Source of the DNA: an uncultured Porphyromonadaceae bacterium
Lineage (GTDB): Bacteria; Bacteroidota; Bacteroidia; Bacteroidales; UBA11471
Reading direction: 5' to 3'
DNA: 39,399 nt
Assembly: GCA_900547555.1 (NCBI GenBank)
Contig: URHG01000022.1
Location: 1 to 39,399 of the forward strand
Under the pieces are notes generated by a model, which ran no database searches, was not told where the DNA came from, and saw only the letters and a program-made list of their open reading frames with translations. This document shows positions 24,793 through 32,582 of the stretch, in pieces; the first letter of the stretch is position 1; each line of letters begins with the position of its first letter. The position numbers and the translations under genes are program-made.

Positions 24793-26676
24793 ATGATCAA
24801 TCTTCAAATCGAAAGTCTTACCAAGTCGTTCGGTGACCGCGTACTCTTCTCTGATATTGCATTCGGGCTTTCTGAGGGTGAGCGGGTAGGACTTATTGCC
24901 AAGAACGGTACGGGAAAGACAACCCTTCTCAATATCATTGCCGGAGATGAAAGTTACGATTCCGGTACGATAACATTCCGTAACGGAATACAGGTGGGGT
25001 ATTTACGGCAGTTGCCGGTTTTCCCGGCGGAGATAACCGTTTTACAGGCCTGTTTTGCGACGGATAGCGAAATAACCCGCACGATACGCGAGTATGAGTC
25101 GGCTATGGCACATAACGACACGGCCCGGCTCGAAACGCTGGTGAATCGTATGGAGCAGCTTAAAGCTTGGGATTACGAACAGAGGGTGAAACAGATTTTA
25201 TCACAACTGAAAATCCATGATTTTGATCAACTGATGGGGCAGTTGTCGGGCGGTCAGCAAAAACGAGTGGCGTTGGCAAATGTGTTGATTGCAGAACCCG
25301 ATTTGTTGATTCTCGATGAACCTACCAACCACCTCGATTTGGAGATGACCGAATGGCTCGAAGATTTTCTTTCCCATAGCCGGGTATGCCTGCTTATGGT
25401 AACGCACGACAGGTATTTTCTTGATCGGGTATGCAACCGCATTGTAGAAATAGATTCCCGTACGTTATATACATATAAAGGAAATTATAGTTATTATCTC
25501 GAAAAACGTCAGGAACGCATCGAAGCCCGCAATGCCGAAATAGACCGCGCCAATAATCTTCTGCGCACCGAGCTCGACTGGATGCGCCGTCAGCCTCAGG
25601 CTCGCGGTACGAAAGCCAAATACCGTATCGATGCTTTTTATGAATTGGAAAAAAAAGCTCGTGCCGAGAAAGTTGAAGATAATGTAACACTTGCAGTCAA
25701 ATCGTCGTATATCGGTTCTAAAATTTTTGAAATAAAACATTTGCAAAAACAATTCGGTGAGAAAAAAATCATAGAAGATTTCTCATACACCTTTTCCCGT
25801 TATGAAAAAGTGGGTATTGTAGGGAGTAATGGCACGGGAAAATCCACATTCATAAAGATGCTCATCGGTGTGCTTCCGCCCGATGGCGGGACGATAGATA
25901 TAGGGGAAACGGTACGTTTCGGATATTACAGTCAAGAGGGCATACAATTTGACAATCAAAAAAAAGTCATCGATGCCGTACGCGACATCGCCGAAGAGAT
26001 TTCGCTGGGAGATGGTAAAAAACTTTCGGCATCGCAGTTTCTACAACATTTCCTGTTCACACCCGAGACACAGTATAACTATATTTACAAATTGAGCGGA
26101 GGGGAGAAACGTCGTCTTTATCTGTGTACGGTATTGATGAGCAATCCCAATTTCCTTGTGCTTGACGAGCCGACCAATGACCTCGATATTGTAACCCTTA
26201 ATTTGCTGGAAGATTATTTGCGACATTTCAAAGGCTGTGTCATAGTCGTTTCGCACGATCGCTATTTTGTCGATAAGGTAGTAGACCATATTTGGGCGTT
26301 CGAAGGGGAGGGCCGTATCAAGGACTTCCCGGGAAATTACTCCGATTATCGTTTGTGGAAAGTTGCTCGGGAAGCAGAAGAAAAGCGGACGTCTTCTGCC
26401 GGTGTTCGGGAGAAACAGAGTGTAAAATCGGAAAAGGTCAATGCGGGAACGGTGAAACAACGACGTAAACTGACATTCAAGGAGAGAAAAGAATTTGAAG
26501 AACTCGATACCTTGATTCCCCGTCTCGAAGCCGATAAAGCGGCTCTTGAAGCGGATTTGTCTTCCGGGGTATTGTCGGCAGACGAGTTACAGAAAAAGTC
26601 TCTTGCCTTAGGTCGGCTTATGGAGGAAATCGACGAGAAGTCGATGCGTTGGCTCGAATTGAGCGAATGGTTATAA
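24793..26676 (+). CDS. ABC-F family ATP-binding protein (Uup/YfmR type)
   Basis: ABC-F proteins have two ATPase domains and no membrane segments and act on the ribosome. The start at 24793 (MINLQIESLTKSFGDRVLFS) is preferred over the in-frame ATG at 24736, since homology begins here; the product is 627 residues. NBD1 has Walker A AKNGTGKTTLLN, signature LSGGQQKRVALA and Walker B LLILDEPTNHLDL. NBD2 has GSNGTGKSTFIK, LSGGEKRRLYL and FLVLDEPTNDLDI. The linker (ARNAEIDRANNLL, MRRQPQARGTKAKYRIDAF) and the C-terminal coiled coil (about 555-627) place it near Uup/YfmR, a housekeeping group, rather than with antibiotic-resistance ABC-Fs. The hairpin-rich leader suggests control by attenuation, which is inference. 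Confidence 0.92.
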   Translation: MINLQIESLTKSFGDRVLFSDIAFGLSEGERVGLIAKNGTGKTTLLNIIAGDESYDSGTITFRNGIQVGYLRQLPVFPAEITVLQACFATDSEITRTIREYESAMAHNDTARLETLVNRMEQLKAWDYEQRVKQILSQLKIHDFDQLMGQLSGGQQKRVALANVLIAEPDLLILDEPTNHLDLEMTEWLEDFLSHSRVCLLMVTHDRYFLDRVCNRIVEIDSRTLYTYKGNYSYYLEKRQERIEARNAEIDRANNLLRTELDWMRRQPQARGTKAKYRIDAFYELEKKARAEKVEDNVTLAVKSSYIGSKIFEIKHLQKQFGEKKIIEDFSYTFSRYEKVGIVGSNGTGKSTFIKMLIGVLPPDGGTIDIGETVRFGYYSQEGIQFDNQKKVIDAVRDIAEEISLGDGKKLSASQFLQHFLFTPETQYNYIYKLSGGEKRRLYLCTVLMSNPNFLVLDEPTNDLDIVTLNLLEDYLRHFKGCVIVVSHDRYFVDKVVDHIWAFEGEGRIKDFPGNYSDYRLWKVAREAEEKRTSSAGVREKQSVKSEKVNAGTVKQRRKLTFKERKEFEELDTLIPRLEADKAALEADLSSGVLSADELQKKSLALGRLMEEIDEKSMRWLELSEWL

Positions 26677-26709
26677 AATGTTCTCTTGAACGCCTTACCG
26701 CATGAAGTC

Positions 26710-27492
26710 TTAGCTTTTGTGGTAAGCAAGCCAATAAAGACCGCCGACAAAAAATGCTCCGCCCGTGATATTCCCGAGGGTGGCCGGTATGAGGTTGCGC
26801 ACGACAAAGTCGTATATCTCTACATCGGCTCCCTGCAACATGCCCAAAGGTATGAAAAACATGTTGGCTATGCTGTGCTCGTAGCCGAGAGCTACGAAAC
26901 ACATCACGGGAAACCATAGGCCGATGAACTTTCCGGCTGCACTGCGGCAAGCTATTCCCAACCATACGGCCAGGCATACAAACCAGTTTGCCCCGATTCC
27001 TTTAATGAAAGTAACACCCCATGACATACCCACCTTTGCTTCTGCGATATTCTGTATGGCCGTATTCCATGGATCGGACTTTACAATGTCTGCCATATAT
27101 ACCATGACGTAAACAAAAAAGATAGCTCCGATAAAATTCCCGATATATACCAATAACCAGTTGCGTAGCACCGGTATGAGTCCGTATTTATGATTGCACA
27201 GTCCCGGAATCAGTACGGCGTTATTTCCCGTGAACAATTCGGCACCGGCAAAGACGACCAGTATAAGTCCGAGGGGAAACATCGCTCCCGATAAAAGACG
27301 CTGCAAGCCCGGATTATTTGCCGTCGTTTCCGGAAATCCGTATCCGATGACAAGCGATAACAAGCCACCCATCGCTATATATATACCGGCCAGAATAGCA
27401 AGAATCAGGGTTTTTCGAGTACTGAAAGAAATTTTTTGTAAGGCCGTATTTTCTGCGGCGGTGATAATTTCGGGAGATGATAATACGCTCAT
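26710..27492 (-). CDS. formate/nitrite transporter family protein
   Basis: FNT proteins are pentameric inner-membrane channels for formate, nitrite or related small anions. Start at 27492 (MSVLSSPEIITAAENTALQK) gives 260 residues; the frame extends further upstream past the promoter but without homology. Six membrane helices can be seen, with the family motifs GYGFPETT, GAELFTGNNAVLIPG, NWLLVYIGNFIGA, WFVCLAVWLGIACRSAAGKF and AFFVGGLYWLAY. GAELFTGN and the helix-5 break are hallmark pore features. Formate is likely in a fermenting anaerobe, but selectivity is not readable. It is convergent with the ABC-F gene. Confidence 0.92.
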   Translation of the reverse strand: MSVLSSPEIITAAENTALQKISFSTRKTLILAILAGIYIAMGGLLSLVIGYGFPETTANNPGLQRLLSGAMFPLGLILVVFAGAELFTGNNAVLIPGLCNHKYGLIPVLRNWLLVYIGNFIGAIFFVYVMVYMADIVKSDPWNTAIQNIAEAKVGMSWGVTFIKGIGANWFVCLAVWLGIACRSAAGKFIGLWFPVMCFVALGYEHSIANMFFIPLGMLQGADVEIYDFVVRNLIPATLGNITGGAFFVGGLYWLAYHKS

Positions 27493-27523
27493 AGCCAGAA
27501 TGGAACGTTTTTTACGTGAGTAG

Positions 27524-27531
27524 CAAAGATA
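27524..27531 (-). promoter_or_regulatory. -7 promoter element for the formate/nitrite transporter
   Basis: TATCTTTG on the minus strand matches TAnnTTTG exactly, 31 bases upstream of the ATG at 27492. It supports the shorter start. The -33 position is T-rich without a clean TTG. Confidence 0.6.
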
Positions 27532-27765
27532 CGACTTTTTATTCCTCCTCGGAAAAAAAGTTGTACATAAATCGATTGCCGGTGAACAAATTTCCGGTAA
27601 CGCTGTTTTATAGTCAGAAAAGCATCTCAAAAGTGTTTGAGATCGAAATCAAAACAATCAAGAAGATATATTCTCGTTTTTGTGTGTTTCATTGGTATTT
27701 ATCCTGCTTATTCTGAAAAAGAATAAGTCTATCCTCTTTCTTGTTTTTGATATATTTCAAGCTCG
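27532..27765. other. Gene-free gap upstream of the transporter promoter
   Basis: No protein of recognisable family is encoded. A short imperfectly placed stem (CTTATTCT with AGAATAAG, 27707-27727) and the orphan terminator that follows are the only structures. A 66-codon plus-strand frame (27516-27716) overlaps the transporter promoter and looks random. Confidence 0.45.
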
Positions 27766-27804
27766 AAGAAGGTTGGCTCGTGAGAGTCGTAACCTTCTTT
27801 TTTT
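27766..27804 (+). terminator. Orphan plus-strand terminator between GNAT and transporter genes
   Basis: AAGAAGGTT (27766-27774) and AACCTTCTT (27791-27799) close a 16-nt loop, followed on the plus strand by a T run. Both neighbouring genes are on the minus strand, for which the tail is not T-rich. Its partner transcript is unknown. Confidence 0.55.
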
Positions 27805-27807
27805 ATG

Positions 27808-28290
27808 TTATAAGTCCAAATAGAAAAAGTGGGAATCATCGTATGGATAGTCATACTCAACCGGAAGTTCTCTTTTCTCCATTCTCTTGAATCCTGCCTG
27901 TTTATAAAATAAATGTGCCCTGTCTGTATTCTTGGGTGTGTCGAGAATGACTTTTGAGAAACCATGTGTCTGGGCAAATTCCAAAAAGAGGGCGTATAAC
28001 TGCCTGCCGAGATGATGCGGTTTTCCGCGATAAGGCTCGTACACGAAGAATTTTTTCAGTATGCACAACCCGTTTCCCTTGTTCATCAGGCCGATTGTTC
28101 CAGCCACCTTGCCGTTTTCCTTCGCTACCCAGAAATTTCCTCCGCCATCGATATATTCTTCCTCGATACGAAGTAGTTCCGGCTGGTCTTCGATACTTAT
28201 CAACGGACGTGTTCCGTCATTCTGACAATGCAGGACAAGTGCGATCACTTCGTCCTTATCACACGCTGAGTATGTTCCTATCTCTATCAT
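27808..28290 (-). CDS. GNAT family N-acetyltransferase
   Basis: This 160-residue protein has the GNAT fold: N-terminal strand IEIGTYSACDKDEVIALVL, acceptor region, the V/GTIGL strand (KVAGTIGLMNKGNGLCILKK broken as KVAGTIGLM and ILKKFFVYEPYRG), and the pyrophosphate-binding R/QxxGxG/A-like stretch YRGKPHHLGRQLYALFLEFA, in which the glycines are partly replaced. LDTPKNTDRAHLFYKQAGFKRME is the usual C-terminal FYKQAGF motif. Acceptor is unknown. It starts one base after the stop of the 49-residue small ORF and lies downstream of a MarR gene, suggesting that MarR controls it. Confidence 0.88.
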   Translation of the reverse strand: MIEIGTYSACDKDEVIALVLHCQNDGTRPLISIEDQPELLRIEEEYIDGGGNFWVAKENGKVAGTIGLMNKGNGLCILKKFFVYEPYRGKPHHLGRQLYALFLEFAQTHGFSKVILDTPKNTDRAHLFYKQAGFKRMEKRELPVEYDYPYDDSHFFYLDL

Positions 28291-28291
28291 C

Positions 28292-28441
28292 TTATTTCAT
28301 ATTTAATTTAGTAGAAATCTTCTGCGACTTGAATATCTTGTGTATGTGATAGACGTGTATTCTTACCGCTATCGTACAGCCTATGATAAGTGGAGTTGTG
28401 TGCAAAAGCAATTCATAAATGACCATGTATAATGTTCGCAT
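28292..28441 (-). CDS. small hypothetical membrane-anchored protein (49 aa)
   Basis: A 49-codon frame starts MRTLYMVIYELLLHTTPLII and ends KISTKLNMK. It has one hydrophobic stretch (about 6-21, MVIYELLLHTTPLIIG) followed by a basic, histidine-rich tail (RIHVYHIHKIFKSQK), the layout of a small single-pass protein. Its TAA is separated from the GNAT ATG by a single base, the spacing expected for translational coupling, and it lies about 100 bases after the MarR stop on the same strand. No homologue is known to me. It may start at the second Met (28426). The case rests on position and composition only. Confidence 0.45.
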   Translation of the reverse strand: MRTLYMVIYELLLHTTPLIIGCTIAVRIHVYHIHKIFKSQKISTKLNMK

Positions 28442-28541
28442 ATAGGGATAGAAGCCTCAAATACCGAACCTCTTGCATTGCCATAAATAACAAGTTGAAA
28501 AATACCTATATCTCCTATAATAAGTGTCATGATAACGATAC

Positions 28542-28973
28542 TCAATTATTGTTTGTCATAAGAGAAAATATGGTCTTCATGCTTTTTACAATCTCTTGTA
28601 ACCGGCTTTCATCCAATCCTGCAAATATCTCTTCGACGGATTGATTCGCGGCCATATTCAACGTATGGTAAACCTCTTCTCCATGTTTTGTAAGCCTTAC
28701 GAATTCCATACGGTTGTCGTTCATTGCCTTCTCCCGATATATGTATTTTCTCGCTTCCAGCTTTTTCAATATGCGGGATAACAGTCCTTTATCCATATTG
28801 AGTTCACTGGATATCTCTTTTGCATTTCGATTCGGATGCAAATACACATCTTGGATAACACGGATCTCAGGGAGCCCGAACTCACTGCCTAAATAAGACT
28901 TGTTCAGTACGCCTAAAATTTTGGTATAAAATCTGTTGAAAGCCCTGATTTGGTCTATATACTCTTGTTTCAT
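28542..28973 (-). CDS. MarR family transcriptional regulator
   Basis: This 143-residue winged-helix repressor has dimerisation helices at both ends, a recognition region (FGLPEIRVIQDVYLHPNRNA, then KEISSELNMDKGLLSRILKKLE, about 47-90) and the wing with the conserved D-x-R (NDNRMEFVRLTKHGEEVY). MarR proteins bind palindromes as dimers and often sense small aromatic compounds or oxidants. A perfect palindrome covers its own promoter, implying autoregulation. Downstream on the same strand are a 49-residue ORF and a GNAT gene, the likely targets. Confidence 0.93.
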   Translation of the reverse strand: MKQEYIDQIRAFNRFYTKILGVLNKSYLGSEFGLPEIRVIQDVYLHPNRNAKEISSELNMDKGLLSRILKKLEARKYIYREKAMNDNRMEFVRLTKHGEEVYHTLNMAANQSVEEIFAGLDESRLQEIVKSMKTIFSLMTNNN

Positions 28974-28977
28974 ACCA

Positions 28978-29008
28978 CAAAGATATTTATAATAGTTGAT
29001 TTAATCAA
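28978..29008 (-). promoter_or_regulatory. marR-type gene promoter
   Basis: On the minus strand TTG (29006-29008), a 20-bp spacer and TATCTTTG (28978-28985) match the Bacteroidetes promoter consensus at ideal spacing. The -7 box ends only 5 bases before the MarR ATG, so the mRNA would have little or no leader, unless a GTG or ATG further in is used. Confidence 0.75.
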
Positions 29009-29010
29009 CT
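28994..29010. promoter_or_regulatory. Palindromic operator for the MarR regulator
   Basis: AGTTGATT-T-AATCAACT is a perfect 17-bp palindrome centred on 29002. It covers the -33 element and part of the spacer of the MarR promoter. The core TTGATTTAATCAA closely resembles typical MarR-family sites, so a repressor bound here would block polymerase. Confidence 0.8.
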
Positions 29011-29180
29011 AAACACAAAAAATAAATTCATTAGGATATAAAAAGGGATTTTAGTCTGCTATTTGAGAAATGGTGATAACCGTTTTTAGCGCTTGTTAGA
29101 ATTTCATTGTTTTTACATTGCTATACTGTCAAATGACTTTTTGTATTTAAAGAATATGATAATTATTCGGGGAATAATGC

Positions 29181-29210
29181 TTGTTATCAAAAATCTTCAT
29201 ACTATCTTTG
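29181..29210 (+). promoter_or_regulatory. Promoter for the DUF2867-methyltransferase pair
   Basis: TTG (29181-29183), a 19-bp spacer and TATCTTTG (29203-29210) fit the consensus. The start point near 29217 leaves an AT-rich leader of about 145 nt before the ATG at 29362, in which I find no further gene. Confidence 0.7.
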
Positions 29211-29361
29211 TAAATAGTCCATTAATATAATCCCGTAAGTGTTTATCTAACAGAATATGACGTAAAGAGAGCGTCTTGTTGAGCTGAAATAAATAGCTAT
29301 CCAACAATGAGTATTATTGGAAAGTGGTAAATATTACAGTAAGTTATTGGAATAAAGAATT

Positions 29362-29808
29362 ATGAAAGACAATAAGAATTATGACTATACAGATAAATTT
29401 AGTTATATAATTCATACTGGAAGATTTATAAGTGCGGCAGAGCTGTCTGAACTGTTCTTTTCTGCTCCCAAATGGATAACTATTTTGATGAAGTTCCGTA
29501 ATGTCATGATGAGACCTTTCGGATTGAAAAAAGAAAGAAATTTATCGGATTTGCTACATATCGAATCCGAAAATATGGCAACGGTATGCAAAAATGATAA
29601 GCATCTTGATTTAGAAATTGCGTTTATAACCGAGAGTATAGAACGTGATAGCCAACGCATATCTGTCAGTACAAAAGTCAGATTCCATAATAGTTTAGGA
29701 AAATGTTATTTTGCTATAATCAAACCGTTTCACAATTTAATTTGTAAGACACTTTTACAACGAGCAAAAAACAATATTGAAAAATCTCTTTACAGATCAG
29801 CAGTGTAA
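29362..29808 (+). CDS. DUF2867 domain protein
   Basis: This 148-residue protein matches DUF2867, a family in the START/polyketide-cyclase-like fold: FFSAPKWITILMKFRNVMMRPFGLK, split here as FFSAPKWITILMKFRN and MMRPFGLK, then NDKHLDLEIAFI and the C-terminal CYFAIIKPFHNLICKTLLQRA. Function is unknown. Its base composition is clearly more AT-rich than the core genes on either side. The stop overlaps the next ATG (TAATG), so it is probably co-translated with the methyltransferase. Confidence 0.82.
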   Translation: MKDNKNYDYTDKFSYIIHTGRFISAAELSELFFSAPKWITILMKFRNVMMRPFGLKKERNLSDLLHIESENMATVCKNDKHLDLEIAFITESIERDSQRISVSTKVRFHNSLGKCYFAIIKPFHNLICKTLLQRAKNNIEKSLYRSAV

Positions 29809-30593
29809 TGTGTCGGCAATCAATAAAGAATATGAATACAGATTATAAAGTCGGTGATTTTATTTATAATGCAGATATTTATGATGGGTTAAATAATTCT
29901 CTATCCGATTTGGCGTTTTACAAAAAATGGCTGCCTCAAAATAAAGATGCCAAAATACTTGAACTCTGCTGTGGAACGGGTAGGCTTACGATTCCAATAG
30001 CAAAGGATGGATACAATATTAAGGGTGTTGATTATACTTTATCTATGCTTGAACGGGCAAAGGAGAAAGCATTTCAAGCCGGATTAAAAATAGATTTCAT
30101 TGAAGCGGATATTAGAGAATTAAACTTGGGGGAAAATTTCGATCTTATTTTTATTCCGTTTAATTCGATCCATCATTTGTATAAAAATGAGGATTTATTT
30201 GATACGTTGACAGTCGTAAGAAATCACTTGAAAGAAAAAGGTTTGTTTTTATTGGACTGCTTCAATCCTAATCTCCAATATATTGTTGAGAACGAACGGG
30301 AGCAACATGTTATTGCCGAATACACAACCAATGATGGAAGAAGAGTGTTGATAAAACAAAGCATGCACTATGAAAGCGCATCTCAAATTAATCGTATAAA
30401 GTGGCATTATTTTATTGACGGTAAATTTCATTCAGTCCAAAATATGGACATGAGATTGTTCTTTCCCCAAGAGTTAAATTCATATCTCAAACAATTTGGA
30501 TTTAATATTATCCATAAATTCGGGAATTTTACAGAGGGTGAATTTGATGACAATTCAGAGAAGCAAATATACATTTTGGAATGTAAGAAGTAG
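29808..30593 (+). CDS. class I SAM-dependent methyltransferase
   Basis: The protein has the Rossmann-fold motif I ILELCCGTGRLTIPIAKDGY, motif II (VDYTLSMLERAKEKA) and acidic motif III region (EADIRELNLGENFDLIFIPFNSIHHL, split as EADIREL and FDLIFIPFN), so it transfers a methyl group from SAM. The substrate is not predictable. The first ATG (29808) overlaps the stop of the DUF2867 gene, giving 261 residues. A second in-frame ATG at 29832 (MNTDYKVGDFIYNADIYDGL) begins closer to the homologous part. AT-rich composition is shared with its neighbour and suggests recent acquisition. Confidence 0.88.
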   Translation: MCRQSIKNMNTDYKVGDFIYNADIYDGLNNSLSDLAFYKKWLPQNKDAKILELCCGTGRLTIPIAKDGYNIKGVDYTLSMLERAKEKAFQAGLKIDFIEADIRELNLGENFDLIFIPFNSIHHLYKNEDLFDTLTVVRNHLKEKGLFLLDCFNPNLQYIVENEREQHVIAEYTTNDGRRVLIKQSMHYESASQINRIKWHYFIDGKFHSVQNMDMRLFFPQELNSYLKQFGFNIIHKFGNFTEGEFDDNSEKQIYILECKK

Positions 30594-30691
30594 TGGCAAA
30601 ATAAATGAAATCATAAGCGAAGTACAACAAAATGTTATTCATCTAGAAATGGCAAGCAAACTCTTTTGTTGTTAAAACGGTTATGGCTTTA

Positions 30692-31073
30692 TTACGCTTT
30701 CCTTTGCGGCTGTATGGGTCGGTGTATATTTTTCCTTAGTTTCTCGAACAGCTCCTTGAATCACTCGCCAATCGGCTGTCCGCCGATACAAAGAACCAGC
30801 CTCGTCCCGTACGTCGGGTCTTTCACCACTTGAACCTCAGCTTTTTCGGTCGTGAATTTCCGTCCGTATTCCTCCGAATAGAGTTTGCGCATACTCCAAC
30901 GGCTTTCCCTTGACGAGCGTTGCGGTCTGCCGTTCGTCAAATCACGTGGGGCGGCACAGTTTTTCCATGCGTAGCATTTCATGCAGTTCGGGAAACCACG
31001 CTGCCGCCTTTGCGATTACCACTTGCAGAAACAATACTTCCCGCTTGTGCTTCGCTTCCTTACCTGCTGTGCA
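30692..31073 (-). pseudogene. decayed C-terminal fragment of a Bacteroides mobilization-type protein
   Basis: Read on the minus strand, three pieces join into one protein end: KHKREVLFLQVVIAKAAAWF (then PELHEMLRMEKLCRP), a TGA at 30942-30944, FDERQTATLVKGKPLEYA, a frameshift near 30890, LYSEEYGRKFTTEKAEVQVV through LVLCIGGQPIGE, a TGA at 30761-30763 where Trp is expected, and FKELFEKLRKNIHRP ending at 30692. The GKxLxYxGxLYSEEYxRxF and IGEWF patterns resemble the end of mobilization proteins of Bacteroides integrative elements, but I recall the family only approximately. Two stops and one shift make it non-functional. No relaxase, integrase or repeat remains beside it. Confidence 0.6.
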
Positions 31074-31102
31074 TTACTCCAATTTGTATTTCGCCTATGT
31101 GG

Positions 31103-31384
31103 TTATTTTATGTCCGTAGCATTTTTGATGTATTCCATGACATCGTTCATGCCATGTATGAATTTTTCGAAATCTTTCGGATAGAGAAAAATTTTGTGTT
31201 TTTCAAACTGTATTTCTCTGTTTTCTTCATTCATTAGAACACGCTTGCTTTCGGTAATGGCCAAAAATAACTCACCGGTGTTGTTTTGTTTGACATCTAA
31301 ATAATAAATCCTTCTACCGGCTTTGATGCTTCGAGTAAATAAGATATCGCTTTCTTGTGAGTATGTAACTAATTCATCATCCAT
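31103..31384 (-). CDS. DUF3276 / PUR-alpha-like nucleic-acid-binding protein
   Basis: This 93-residue protein matches the DUF3276 family, the short bacterial PUR-alpha relatives of Bacteroidetes and spirochaetes. It has a beta-strand-rich start with SRSIKAGRR-like TRSIKAGRRIYYLDVKQ, LFLAITESKRV and FEKHKIFLYPKDFEKF, then a C-terminal helix (NDVMEYIKN). Related proteins bind single-stranded DNA and RNA as dimers through a whirly-like fold. Its role in these bacteria is not established. It is transcribed alone. Confidence 0.87.
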   Translation of the reverse strand: MDDELVTYSQESDILFTRSIKAGRRIYYLDVKQNNTGELFLAITESKRVLMNEENREIQFEKHKIFLYPKDFEKFIHGMNDVMEYIKNATDIK

Positions 31385-31573
31385 AATTGATACAATAAAT
31401 TGAGACAGAATTCCAAATTATTAACTAAACCGTTTTCACAAATTAAAAAAATAAATTTTATACCAACAACTTTATAAATATAAAAATTTACTAAATGATG
31501 TGCGTTACTATATCGTTTTCCGGATTGAGAGAAAAAAAGAATGGCGGTTAGTAGGGAAACTTCAAAAATGTTG

Positions 31574-31581
31574 TACCTTTA
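31574..31581 (+). promoter_or_regulatory. Possible -7 element for nusB
   Basis: TACCTTTA matches TAnnTTTG in 7 of 8 positions and lies 24 bases before the nusB ATG. No clear -33 element is present. Confidence 0.35.
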
Positions 31582-31605
31582 CGGCCGAAAAATAAATTTG
31601 GTAAA

Positions 31606-32526
31606 ATGATCAATCGTGCTTTGATCCGGACAAAAGTGGTGCAAATCGTCTATTCGTATTTGATAGACGGCGATAAAAGTATAGATGTTGCCGAAAAGGA
31701 GCTTTTCGCAAGTCTCGAAAAATCATATGAATTGTATCATTTGTTGTTGCTTATTCCGATTGAAGTAACGCATTTGCAGCGTCTACGCATAGATAATGCC
31801 CGTAGTAAATTTACGGCTACTCTCGAAGAGAGAATGCCCAATACTCGCATGATCGATAATCGCTTTGTGGCACAGTTGGAGGGCAACAAAGCATTCTCGA
31901 AATATATCGAAGAACGTCCTTTGGTGTGGAACGATGATACGAATTATTTGCGCTCGTTGCTCGATCGTATTCTGTCGTCGGAGATTTATACGCAGTATTT
32001 GGAAGCCGAAGACTCGTACGAAAATGACCGTACTTTCTGGAAAAACATCTATCGTCACCTGATTTTCTCTGATGAAAATCTAGGGGAAATCTTGGAGTCT
32101 CAGAGCCTATACTGGAATGACGATATGCCTATCATTTCGACGTTCGTGCTTAAAACCGTAAAACGATTTGAAGAATCGGCGGGAGAGGAGCAGGAACTGT
32201 TGCCGATGTTTAAGGACGAAGACGACCGTATTTTTGCCCGTACACTTTTCCGTCGGGCGTTGTTGGATAGCAACGATAATAAAAAGTTGATCGAGCAGTT
32301 TACCCGGAATTGGGAAATCGAGCGTATCGCTTTTATGGATATTGTCATTATGATTGTAGCCTTGGCCGAGATAACTTCGTTCCCTTCCATACCATTGCAG
32401 GTATCGTTCAATGAATATATCGAAATCGCCAAGTCGTATAGTACATCGAAGAGCGGAAATTTTATCAACGGGGTATTGGAGGCTATCACTTCGTTGTTAA
32501 AAAAAGAAGGGCGGTTGGAAAAATAA
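31606..32526 (+). CDS. nusB: transcription antitermination protein NusB
   Basis: NusB binds boxA RNA with S10 in rRNA antitermination. The 306-residue protein is the long Bacteroidetes form, about twice the usual 140. It starts MINRALIRTKVVQIVYSYLI, resembling the conserved RRxARxxAVQxLY opening. The canonical NusB core lies in the C-terminal half, with DEDDRIFARTLFRRALLD, NWEIERIAFMDIVIMIVALA and the ending EYIEIAKSYSTSKSGNFINGV. It lies 56 nt upstream of yajC. Confidence 0.93.
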   Translation: MINRALIRTKVVQIVYSYLIDGDKSIDVAEKELFASLEKSYELYHLLLLIPIEVTHLQRLRIDNARSKFTATLEERMPNTRMIDNRFVAQLEGNKAFSKYIEERPLVWNDDTNYLRSLLDRILSSEIYTQYLEAEDSYENDRTFWKNIYRHLIFSDENLGEILESQSLYWNDDMPIISTFVLKTVKRFEESAGEEQELLPMFKDEDDRIFARTLFRRALLDSNDNKKLIEQFTRNWEIERIAFMDIVIMIVALAEITSFPSIPLQVSFNEYIEIAKSYSTSKSGNFINGVLEAITSLLKKEGRLEK

Positions 32527-32582
32527 TTTTTCGTTTGTTATAGTGTAGAACAATAATATATAAACAATAAATAAAAACAATT

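Noticed and set aside
27516..27716. 66-codon plus-strand frame as the gene for the orphan terminator
   Set aside because: It begins inside the transporter promoter, has no promoter of its own and no recognisable composition or homology.
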